DNA of 64,000 nt from Parasponia andersonii (Eukaryota > Streptophyta > Magnoliopsida > Rosales > Cannabaceae): positions 917,240 to 981,239 of the forward strand of contig JXTB01000041.1 in the NCBI GenBank assembly GCA_002914805.1, given 5' to 3'. The notes under the pieces are model-generated. The model made no database searches, had not been told where the DNA came from, and saw nothing but the letters and a program-made list of their open reading frames with translations. The translations under genes were made by a program, and so were the position numbers. Of this stretch, positions 49,401 through 60,253 are shown one piece after another (within the stretch, counting starts at the first letter, position 1; the number at the start of each line of letters is the position of its first letter).

Positions 49401-49956
49401 CACTATTCCAGTAATCATCAAAAAAATAAAAAATCCATCTTTCAATAAAGTCCAATATAATGGACACCTTTTTTCTAATATATATATATATATAAAATCG
49501 ATACTCACATTATTTTATAAGAAAAATAAAAAGAAGCAAAAGTTACATACCAGAAGGAGGGATCAAGTGAAAACCGATAACAGAGCCAGAGCCATCTCTC
49601 TCTGTTCCCAGAATGAGACCCTTTTCAAGCTGCTGCTTCTTCTTCTTCTTCTTCTTCTTCTGATCAACCCCAGAAGACTGAGTAGTCTGAGTCTGAATCT
49701 GAATCCGATCAACACCATCATCATCACGATCTCGTGATGAGCCTCCCAAGCCCACCCCACTCTCATCGCCTTCGCCTAGAACCGACCCAGTAAGCCTCAA
49801 ACACAACCCAACATTTCTTCTCCTTCTTCTCAGTCTCCAAAGAGGAGCAAAACCCACTTGCCTACTCACTCTCCCATTACTGAATTTAGCTCTAACTGAG
49901 TTTGGGAACGAGTTGCATGGAGTATTGACTCCACTCAGAACTCGTACAGCCTCCAT
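43488..49956 (-). CDS. SS1: Starch synthase 1, chloroplastic
   Basis: Soluble starch synthase I (GT5 family) extends short amylopectin chains from ADP-glucose in plastids. Fifteen exons, all GT-AG, give 680 residues: 49551-49956, 48021-48382, 47815-47892, 47586-47710, 46992-47073, 46281-46454, 45910-45991, 45694-45785, 45552-45614, 45379-45468, 44811-44935, 44416-44524, 44274-44329, 43827-43866 and 43488-43646. The N-terminus (MEAVRVLSG...) is basic and Ser/Arg-rich like a transit peptide and has a run of eight Lys. The ADP-glucose-binding KTGGL is at 184-188, RPGNPYGD follows the exon 2/3 junction, [17 protein letters not shown] crosses exons 4/5, and [18 protein letters not shown] lies in exon 12 with Glu at 571. 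The TGGL loop is at 592-595, and the C-terminus ends AFVDPPYVS. Somewhat longer than usual (about 640-650). The start at 49956 avoids an upstream poly-Phe in-frame leader. Confidence 0.95.
48669..48730. repeat. 16-bp direct repeat flanking an A-rich insert in SS1 intron 1
   Basis: AGCTATACAGTCCAAG occurs at 48669-48684 and 48715-48730, separated by 30 bp (TGTGCC followed almost only by A). This looks like a target duplication around a minimal poly(A)-tailed retro-insertion. Confidence 0.6.
49096..49285. repeat. Tandem duplication with 48-bp perfect core in SS1 intron 1
   Basis: Two copies, starting about 49096 and 49230 (period about 134 bp), share the core beginning CTCCGAAAATTTATTCGGGA and ending ATCCCAAAGTTC, each followed by a long T run. 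The core is more GC-rich than the surrounding intron. Confidence 0.75.
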
Positions 49957-51697
49957 CAGGATTTGGAAAGAGAAAAATAGAAAAAAAAAAAAAAAAAAAG
50001 AAAAAAACAAAGAAAGATAAGAGAAATAGAGAGTGGGCAAGTCCAACCTGGTACGAAAGGGATCGTGAAATTTGGTTGAAAGCGCAACCCAAATAATATC
50101 TAAATTTATTTCCGATTTTTTTAATTAAAAAAAATTAAATTAAATAATAATAAAAAAAAATCTCGGAGATATAATGTGACAAAAAGAGGAAATGTACACC
50201 TGTTATTTTCGAGCTAATTTAGTTTAGAGAGGGAAAGATTGCGTGAGATCCACAAAAAGTGGAGACTGAATTCTCTGCGTGACAGTACAGAGTAAGTACA
50301 ATGTATAACAGTGTGTAGTTCTTTACACGTTTCATTTCATGAAAAAACTTCAATGAGGTGGCAGAATTCCATAGGCTACTAGACATTTTCGAGCTAAAAC
50401 AGTTTTGGGCGACGTTTGAGGAAGTGAACCTTGACGTTTGTTTTCACGAGACACGTGGAAAAAGTAACAAAGGGGGGAACTTATATAAACGGAGGCGCGT
50501 CACGTCACGAAAGTAGCAGAAACAAAGGAGAGGGCCCCCTATCACGTGACATACACCATGGAAGTCGGAGGAGGAGGTTCGTCCTCCTCTAGCACAATAT
50601 TAGTGTGTAAAATAATATTATTTCTTTCGAAAAAAACTAGTTTACTTATTACCTAGCCAGAACAAGTAACTTTTTTTAAAAAAAAAAATCAGTAACAACG
50701 ATCGACTTGTATAACGAATTTTTCAACCTATTTTCAATGTTTGATTTCATTCATATGATGGCAAGTTTAGCCTAATTTGTAAAGTAATATATTAATCGGA
50801 TTAATATGGTTTCCATAATTTTTTTTTTTTAAAAAGCTAAAACTACATATTCGGTCATGTAAGATTACAGTCGAATAAAAAAATGTTATGAGACACGTGA
50901 TTATAATCAATAAATTGTCTTATTTTCAACTAAAATACAATTATAATTCGTCAAACATTACGTGGTACGTTTTAGGGCTAAAACAAAAATTATAAAAAGA
51001 TATGGATGTGTCTATTTGAAGCCGCTGTAAAGCTTAAAATTCTTTGCATGAGATAGGTATAAGGAGATCATGACTTACAAATGAATTTATTATGAGAATA
51101 AAAACTAATTATGCTGCTTCATGGTCTTGAGAAATGAAGAAAAGCAAAGAATTAAAAATATATATATATATATCCATGGAAATCTAGCTTTTTCAAAACT
51201 GTTTGATCGGGTCGGGTTCTATCGACTTATTATTATTTTGCATATGTTGAAGCCGCGGTCCAATCCAATAACCTAGACTTGCGAACATATAAATAATTCC
51301 GACTTGAATTGGGTTGTTTGGGCAGGTTGATTGGCGTGTACTCCTATTCGTTGGAAATCATGCATGCCTTCGCTGATTTTTTTTTATTTTGCTTTTTTTT
51401 AGTTTTGTTCTTGTTTTTAATTATTGAGAGATTAGATTCATGTATTGCTCTGATTAAGTCTTTATTCTTTTTCTAATTTTTTCTATTTTATTTCAGTTTT
51501 CATCATTAAAAAAAATGTTAAAAGGTATACCGCCTCAATAAAAATAAATAAATATACATGTTCACTCTCGATTGATGTTTTAAGCATTCATTAGAACAAA
51601 CGATAAATTAACAAAAACAAAAAGAGATAAATATCAAGTTATAGACAGACAAAGTTTACATCACACATTTAACTCGGAAACACAATTAATTAATTAA
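49957..51697. other. SS1 promoter/leader and intergenic region
   Basis: No gene. The leader has a poly-T (coding strand) tract at 49981-49999. The distal part (50.6-51.7 kb) is AT-rich and belongs to the region beyond the IQD 3' end. Confidence 0.5.
50451..50550. promoter_or_regulatory. G-box/ABRE-type motifs upstream of SS1
   Basis: ACACGTGG at 50451-50458 and CACGTGAC at 50543-50550 lie about 0.5-0.6 kb upstream of the SS1 start. CACGTG cores are bound by bZIP and bHLH factors in light and ABA responses; a role here is inferred from position only. Confidence 0.4.
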
Positions 51698-54600
51698 TTA
51701 ATCAAAATCCTGTCCCCAACCGTGGACGCTTAAAGGCAGGGCCCAATCATCACCGCCACCTGGCGAATTAGGGCCTACGGCCCGTCTACCATGCAAATTG
51801 AGTCCATTATTTTTTGGGCTTGGCGTTCTAGGCAAATGATACGACGCCGTTCCACCACCACCCGAGCTCGACGAATCAACACCCGACCCGATCGTGGAGG
51901 CTCCTCCTCTTCTGATCGACGGGTTCCACTGAGGCGTAGATGGGCTTCGCTGCTGCTTGACACCACCGCCTTGGCCGCCTCGTGCCTTGGCCTTGGCCGA
52001 CTGGGTCGGGGCCATGTAGCTAGGCACGTTGTTTGGGCTTCCTTGGCCGTGCCGAGTGGAATACGAGGCCGAGTCGAGCAAGTCCAGGCCCATGTTGATG
52101 TGGCTGGCTGAGCCCGAAGCTGCGACCATGTCCATTTCGACCGTCTTCTCCGACGCGGCGTCGCCGTCGCTGAGGGTGGTGGCGGCCAGAATCGCGCACG
52201 AGGTCTCTCGAGGGTCGGAGCGGCGTCCGTTGCCGTGGTACGGCTGGGATGACATCCAGCGCTCTAGCCAGTTCCAGCCCCATTGGGCCTTGTCGCGTTG
52301 GTCCGTTTGGAGCCCAAAATCGGTACCGTTTGAGATGGTTTGTAGAAGCTGCTGATTTTGTTGTTGCTGCTGCTGTTTTCATCAAAAGGGTCACCAAAAA
52401 GCACATTAGTATTATTATTGTTCCATTTTTTTTTTTTTTTTTTTGAGTCTTCGTTGTTCTCAAAATTGACACCATTGAATTTGATTTTGTTCAATTTATT
52501 ATTATTATTTTTTTAATAGGGAAATATGAACTAGTATCTAGTATAGTAATGCTACTTGCTATGTTACAAGCCCTTGAATATATGGATTAAGTGAATTATT
52601 TTTTTTTAAAAATTCAGTCATTATGTAACATTTTATAATACTGGCAAGACTATTAATTTGAGGTTTCGGTATTGCCATTCAAACCCCCTGTTCTGCTTCG
52701 AGGTAATATGTGATTTTAACTTGTATTTTGGTACAACTGTTGTAGCAGCTTCTTAACAACAGTACAAATAATCACTACTTCAAGATAATATAATGCCGTT
52801 TAGAGATAATAACATATGATTTTAAATTATGACGCATCAAAATTTTGGTTACAAAATTAGTGAGCTTTTCATTATCAGATATGAGTTGAGATTTTCTCCT
52901 ATTTAGAAAGATAGATGCGTTCATTCCTGATGCTATTTTTGTAGTGCTCTAATGGGGACAGGTTAGTAGTTTCACTGACCTGGTAGGCGAAAGCATACGC
53001 AAGGGCTCTTTCCCTCTTCACGACAGGGTCATGTCTCAAAGACGGATTTTCTTTGAACTTCTCTGAACTTCGATGCCTCTGATGCCTGCCATTGCTTTCA
53101 TATTGCTTCTTCAAGGGACTCTTGAGCTTTTGAGGTTCTAGGCCACATCGTCCTTCTTCGTCGTTCTTGGTCTGCAGCTTTTCATGGGCCAACTGAAGTC
53201 TACGTGCTCTTACTCTTGCCTGCACCCGGACCAAGGCTTGCATGCACCTCATTGTCATTTGTGCTTGCTTTCTCACGTTGTGCCCTCTAACCAATGCCTG
53301 CAACCTCACTAATCCCTTCAAAGCACGCAAAGCACGTCTAGCCTGCAAATTTTGAGAACTTCCAATTAGTGCCCTTGAAAATCCGTAGTTTTCCTCTTCA
53401 CACTCTTCTTTTCAAAAGCCTAGGAAGTTGAGTATCATGATTGAACAATCCGATTTAAGACAATGACAATATTGCACAATGCAACTGTGTTTGACTGTAT
53501 CAGTACGTGTGAGAATTGAGAAGAGGAAAGGGGCATTACTAGATAGCCTCTGTAGTATGACTGTATGAGAGTTGCAGCCTTTTCTTCCCTAGAGTGGCGT
53601 CCATAACCAGCAAGACGGACAACTTTAGCGGCTGCTTGTGCTGCGGCAACGGCTGCTTCAGCAGCAGCAGCAGTCGCCACAGCAACGGCAATAGCGTGGT
53701 TTCTGTCTTCTGTCACCGGAGTCGATGCAGCGCTCTCATCATTAGTAACATCTGGGGAACTCTCCGCTGGAAAATGTTCAAACGACACAACTTCGGGAGC
53801 TTCATGATGTCGTTTCTCCACATTATTGATCTCCTGAAAATCACGCTATTGGATTGCAGTTAAACATGCACTTAGTCCATTTAACAATGCTGTACTTGTC
53901 TAACATCAGAAAACAAACTAGTACAAAGTAATTATTATAGAAGAAATTAACATGACATTCCGTACGGACAAGGGAAGTTTCCCCTTTGGAATGATTGAAA
54001 TCTAACATATGTGATGCACATGAGGGATGAAAATGAAAGATGTGAAAGCTTAGGTGGCGTGATAACAATGTGTCACAAGTTTTGCAGCATTATAATGGTC
54101 ATGTTGGCTGGGGACCATGGTCACCTTTTGTATTTATGGTTCTAAATGTGGCAAAAGGGTAGTTCACCTTTGACATTTTTACACCGGGAAACCCATGACG
54201 CTTCCCTTCCAACCCCCTTACCTTTTTGTTTCGAAAAATGGTTCCTTTTTTTAAAAAAAAAAAAAAAAAAAAGATAATGATAGTCACGCTAAGATCTAAC
54301 TAATGCTGATGTTCATTATTCGAACTCACAAATCCCTTACTGAAAAAAGAAGGAAAAAAGTTAATTCAAAGAAAATTATTAATATCCAAAGATGGTCTAA
54401 TAACAGAAAGGGGGATCATTAAAGAATGTTTATTGTAAGTAATTCGTGTTAGTTGGGAAGAACTATATGTTTATTGTAAGTAATTCGTGTTAGTTGGGAA
54501 GAACTACCAGTGATTCGTATTTTATAATATTTTCTTCGCAATTACATTTATACATCAAGTGATCTTTAATAGGTTTTATTTATACATCAAATAAAAAATA

Positions 54601-55000
54601 CGAGATATTGTATCAACTATATAAAAATACTCTTTGATTCATTCTTCTGCAATTGTTAAAACACAATTGTATGAATACTCTAAACGAGCATTAATTTTTT
54701 ACATGATGTGATTACTGACAAGTAAATAAAAGTTAAACAAGTAGATATAAAAAGAGGCATATAGAAAATAATTGTAAGACTCTCAGTTATGGATTATATA
54801 TTTAGAACTTAGCTCTGTTTTGACAATTAAACTTATAAGAAATCAAAAGAAAAAAACAAAATGATGATAAAGAAAGCACCCAGAGTTCTACTCTTTCAAG
54901 ATTTGTAACAAATAATTACCTTCTTCTCTGGCAAATCCTTGGAAGAATGTTTAAAAACTTTCTTCACAGACGAGAACCAGCCATTTCCTTTCTTCCCCAT
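51698..55000 (-). CDS. IQD: IQ67-domain (IQD) calmodulin-binding protein
   Basis: IQD proteins are plant scaffolds that bind calmodulin and associate with microtubules or membranes. Four exons (54920-55000, 53540-53833, 52980-53342, 51698-52372), all phase-0 GT-AG, give 470 residues. The start [20 protein letters not shown] is the family N-terminus. The IQ67 region begins with [20 protein letters not shown] across the exon 2/3 junction (IQ at 117-118) and continues with [17 protein letters not shown] and [15 protein letters not shown]; the intron position inside the first IQ motif is typical of the family. The C-terminal DUF4005 region contains [17 protein letters not shown] (362-378) and a Gly/Ser-rich tail ending in VHGWGQDFD. 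Exon 2 has an Ala-rich run; exon 4 opens with a Gln run at a repeated CAG acceptor. The paralogue is not assigned. Confidence 0.93.
54428..54509. repeat. Two-copy 41-bp tandem duplication in IQD intron 1
   Basis: GTTTATTGTAAGTAATTCGT through TTGGGAAGAACTA occurs at 54428 and again at 54469 with no visible mismatch in the shared core. Confidence 0.85.
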
Positions 55001-56686
55001 TTCAGACCAAAAGATCGGCTTCATATACCCATCATATCAACAAAATCATCATATCAGTACACGAAATATACACTTATATCTAATGGGCTTGCTTCGATTC
55101 CCCCAGAATCGTCGATCAACATATCATATATGTATACACAATAAACAGAGTAAATAAGTACATAACTAAAGCCCCAGTAGTAATATAACGAAATACCCAG
55201 AAAAAAATAAATGAAAACCCAGAAATGGAAATGTATCACAGACAAATAAAAACTTGTCAACTATTCAGAATCCGAAAACCTGTTGAATTAAATGTATAAA
55301 GATATGTATTTTCGTTACATCATTACGAAGTGCAAAAGATAAGAACACCCCCCCAAAAAAAAAAAATATGAAAAAGTAAATATGAATCAAACCTGAGAGG
55401 TATCTTTGTTGAGTTTGGATCACTTGGGTTGAATTCTTATAGCTTATAAATTTCATTATCACATGCATTTTTTTTCATAAAAATAGAGAGTAAAACTCAT
55501 ATGGAGGAGTGGAGTATAGAGAGAGAAAGAGAGAGAGAGAGAGAGAGGGTGGTGTTCTAGTGCGTGTGAGAGCAGTAACTGCAAGCGCGCGCAATCGCCG
55601 TTAGTATTTAACGTTTTCACGGGCGGTTATAATGCCCCTCTAATACACGATACAACCGATCCGGCCAAATCATCTCATGCCACGTGGCAAAAATTTGCGA
55701 AAATTTTGTGGATTTTCAGTGTGAAAACGAACTTAAAATTTTGTATTTTGTTTATTATATTTATTTGTTTCCGTGATTATCTTTTTTTTTTCCCTTCTTT
55801 TTTAGGTATTAATGCAAAATTGAAGAGTTTGGAAATTCAAATGACTTTTTTCTTTCCTACCAAACGAATAAAATGAAATTATTTCCATTAATTGTTGCAG
55901 TGAAATGACTGGTTAGCATGAAGTCTGGATCAAACCATGCCCATATTGTTGATTATTAATCTTCGACCAAATTGCTAATGCTTTATGTCTATTTAAAATT
56001 CTATGAATATATCTTGTTTTTCCCCTCTTCAGTATAATTTCAACTAAAATGGGAGGAAAAAAACTGTCAATTTACCTTTAATTATTAATTTATCACACTC
56101 ATTTTAATTTCATTGTCTAGAAAGGAAATAACAATGAAATAAAAATTGATGATAATACTCATCATTACGGGTTAAGTGATTACCATTTTTCTTTGAATTA
56201 TTAAAGGAATATATTCTAGTTGTTTTGTAATTATAATTGGTGCATAACAGTCATTCGTCCATTGAATGACTGTTATTACTAAATCAAGTAATATTAGTTT
56301 TATGCATTAAAATTACGAATAATACGCCAAATAATACAATATTTGTGGTGAAAGTCAATCCACATCAACCGGTGTGCGTATTACCATCGCCCAATTATTC
56401 TATCAAGCAATGCCAATTACAACGAGTATTGCCCAAATCCTTTTGAATGTTCCTGTTCATCCGTACTGCATATCAGCCTGACCCATAAATTTTGGGGTTC
56501 ATTTCATTGAATTGCCCATACTCGCTAAATTTCCCAAATCAAAATGGTGCCTTTTACAAACCCAACAGGCCAACACACAACTATAACTGTTTGGTGTTGA
56601 AATTGAGTCAAACACCCCAATAATTTTGCCACATAAAAGGAAATTTTGCAATTGATTATTGTGTGTCTAATAAGCTAATAAATTGA
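55001..56686. other. IQD leader/promoter and intergenic DNA
   Basis: A possible 5' UTR intron donor (CAG|GTTTGA on the minus strand) lies near 55392, and a (GA)n tract at 55519-55546 probably falls in the leader. No other gene. Confidence 0.45.
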
Positions 56687-56832
56687 GCCAACTAGGATTA
56701 GTTTAATTGGTTCAAGATTTAAGGGATGTGTGTGTGAGTTTGGGAGGGTAGAGGTTCAAATCTTTGTAAAATGTGTGTTATTTTTTTTAAAATTTATAAT
56801 AAATTGTGTATACCCTACTTAAAAAAAAAAAA
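56687..56832 (+). mobile_element. tRNA-type SINE, about 146 bp
   Basis: A pol III box A-like TAGTTTAATTGG (56699-56710) and box B-like GGTTCAAATCTT (56753-56764) are spaced as in tRNA-derived SINEs, followed by an AT-rich body and a poly(A) tail (56821-56832). The insertion is bracketed by a 14-bp target duplication with one mismatch: AGCTAATAAATTGA at 56673-56686 and AGCTTATAAATTGA at 56833-56846. Confidence 0.8.
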
Positions 56833-56846
56833 AGCTTATAAATTGA

Positions 56847-59050
56847 AAATGTGTAACACCTGTATATGGAAGTTATGAACCCAAAATACAAATAATAAAT
56901 ATCATATGATATTTACTTCAAGAAACACATGGTGAAAGGCAAACTTGGTTCCACCACTTTAAATAAATTTTCCTTGCTTGCTGGCCTGTGAAAAGTTGAT
57001 TATATATACATATATAATATCAATATTGGCCACATTTTATTTATTTATTTTCCGGATGACCCAACCACTGGGTACGGTTGAAACTCTTAAAAGTGAAAAA
57101 TAGTAATAACAATAATAACAAAAATAGAGATGTTTAACTAAGGTGGATGACGACTTGCTTGCATTTAAAGGGAAAATCGAGGGCTTCTTCCTGAAAAATG
57201 TAAATAATATAAAATAAAATAAAATGGATTAAGAATGAGAGAGTCTCTCCTCGACGTATGACCACGAAAGCTCGTGTGATAAAGTCTCCTCGCCGAGAAG
57301 CGTTGGGTGATGGGTTGGAACTACACCTTTGTTAATCTAACTCTTTAACTGAAGAATTATAAAAATAAAAAATAAAAAATGTATAAATTTCCCTTACTTT
57401 ATTTATTTATTTTTTTTTTGGTTTCTTCTCGATATATATAATTTTTTCTTTATGAGTTCATGGAGTTTGGTGGCAAGCCCCTTTCATCAAATGTTACAGC
57501 GCTTGAGAACCGTACTGACTTGGGAATTGGGATTTGGACCATGCATTATATTGTCATTTTTCTTTAGTATGGCAAATACATTCATGGATTTAATCGAACG
57601 CTTTGTTGCTTCCACTTTTCTTCAAGTGTTTGTGCACGCATTTATTGAAATGCACTGTTTTAGTAAGCTATACATGAGGACCATAAACAGTTTTTTCGAT
57701 TTTGGACCGTTCGAGTTTTATGCCACATTGTTTTGTGCATTGGAATTCATTCGTTAAATAAATTGAAATATTTTTAACACTTTGCAAAAGAACATAATAA
57801 TACCTTGGGAGCAGATCTGGAAACGAATTAAAAATGGCATATAATAAACTTGGCTAAAGGTTGTACTTTCATGTCTAATCAACTATTAGTGTTACTTCTA
57901 GATTTAGATTATCGTTTGAATTAAGCCAGAATCAAGCTTATGTATGAGTTTTAATTTTGTTGGAATGTTAAATTTTTATAGCTGCATACATAGTCTGATA
58001 CTGTTTACATCTCTTCTTTTGAGAAGAATCATGAGCTTGAATCAGAAATAATGATAGGATAAGGAATTCTTACTGATAATTACGTATATGAGCAAGTGTG
58101 TGTATACATACGCACGAACTATTGTCTAATGTACTCACTAGTTCGTTGTCCTTATTTATAATGTTATCTTTTGCATACGAAAATTTTGGTCTGAGGTTTG
58201 CAATAATAAATTCAATGTTTTTTTGTTTCGGTAGAAAATAAGGAAGTACATTTAATTAATATTCATTCATAATGCTTTGTCAGTAGACCCTTAATGCTTT
58301 GTCAGTAGACCCTAAATGCTTTGACGAAATATTATGTATTTATTAACAATATAATAGCTTTTTCTCTTATGTTCTGAGATGTAACAGGAAAAGAGTGACT
58401 AAGACGATCGTTTGTGGTACTCTCTAACCACCTTAAACTAAGAGTTTTCAACTACTCTTAGTAATCAGTTGATGTAAACATTCCTTTACATCTAATTAAG
58501 ATTTGGTACAACAATTCTAATATGATAACGATTTTCTTTTTTCTTCCCCTCAAGTGTAATTTAAGATAAGGAATTCAGGCCTCACAAAGTGTTTATATTT
58601 GAACTTAAAAAAAAAAAAATCCAAACATTAACTTTAAGAAAATAATGCCTCCTTTTTTTAAAAAAAAAAAAAAGCAAAACATTTTACGATAATGCAAAAT
58701 GTTAGTAAACTTTTGACCATAAGTGAAAAGAATTTGGATAACGTGTCATATATTTTTTATTAATAAGAACATAAGAAAATTTACGTGTGGGAATTAAAAG
58801 AAAATAGTTACATGTAGCACGTACCGAAGAAACACTTAATTTTAAGCTTCAAAACCAAAATGAGGATGACCATAAGGAACGAATATCCGATTTATAGAGC
58901 TAATATAATGGTACTTATAAAATTGGTCTGAACCAAAAATCCGGTTGGTTATAACTTAAATTTATTTATTTACCGGTTATAACTTAAATTTATTTATTTT
59001 TTGTCTATTGTTCTAACATATTTAAGTCCTTATAAGTATGTCAGTTTGAG
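56847..59050. other. Intergenic, no gene seen
   Basis: AT-rich. A 22-bp unit (AATGCTTTGTCAGTAGACCC plus two bases) is repeated about 2.4 times at 58271-58325, and a ~25-bp duplication (GGTTATAACTTAAATTTATT...) sits at 58947-58999. The 101-residue ORF at 57452-57757 has no family features and is probably chance. Confidence 0.45.
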
Positions 59051-60253
59051 TTTGTAAGGGGCCTTGTAAAATAAGATGTATATATGTTGGAGCGGTTTCT
59101 CACCAGCCGTCCACGTGTCTCGAACTGCTGACGCTGGATTATCCAACTGTCCACGTGTCCTTGCTGTCTCAAAGCTCTCTGAACTCCAAGCAAGATCGGA
59201 GAGGCAGGGGTGGCTACCTGCAAAGACTCTCCGATGCTTAAGTCAGTGGTTTATCTTTTTATTTGGTAGCAAGGAGAAATGTTTCAGTATGAATGTCTAT
59301 CTGTTTCTTGGTCACAGACTCTTTTTTATATATCAGTTTTTTAAGCGTACATGCCCCTCTCAGGAATGCATGGCTTCTATATATGTAATCCTAAGATGGT
59401 GAACAACCTGGTTCTCTCTCTCTGGAACAAATGAGTACCTTTCACCTCAAGATCTTTTTCAACCATCACGGGCCGAGATTTCTGTGATCTCTTCTGTGCT
59501 ACCGTAACCTGATTTCCGCCGCCTCCTACGGCTTCAATCTGTCAGGAGTAAGATTTGGGCAAATCGCCGTTCTGTCAAGACGGCCTGTCCCTAGAACACA
59601 CACCTACCCAGGACCGCATTAAATGCTCTGTCTGGGTCTAGAGCCGTGGGTTGCTTTCCATTGTATCCAGTCTGAAGACCCTTGAGGCTTATGACCATTC
59701 CGACTGTTAGGATAAGGGGCCGTTGTTCCCAGATAGCAGACCCTTGAGGCCTCCGACCCCCAGCTGTCGTGATTGGGGTCTGACTGACCAAACCGTCTGA
59801 GATCAGTGATGGGCTCGGCCCTAACCTTGGACGGCCCAAAGGCCGACGGTGAGATCACGTGAGATCCGCGTGGCCCTACTCGTGGCACAAAGTTCGGGAA
59901 CGGGTCCCACAACTGCCCCCATTTCCCTACTTAATGGATTCGTGTCTATCAAGTGGGGAAACCGTCTCTTCGCTTCTCCAGGCTGAGGGATGCACGTGGC
60001 TCCCTTTTCCCGATGCGGTGATACGCCATCTCTCACCACGAGATCTGTTTGAATTTTGAAATTCTGACTGCTCGGTTTCTTTTATTTTTTTCCTTTTCCA
60101 GAAAAACTTTTCGGCTTCTCTCCTTTAAAAACCGCAACTGTGTCTATCTGTCGTTTTACCAAAATTTTCAATCACCATAATCTCACAACACCCCATGGTT
60201 TCCGCTTCCCTCTCTTCCAAAGATTTTGATTCTCCCAGTCGTCTTTCGGAACA

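Noticed and set aside
51791-52355. Arg-rich plus-strand ORFs opposite IQD exon 4
   Set aside because: Shadows of the GC-rich IQD exon; the minus frame has the DUF4005 motif.
57452-57757. 101-residue ORF in the gene-free region
   Set aside because: No conserved motif, aromatic-rich composition typical of AT-rich chance ORFs, and no flanking gene structure.
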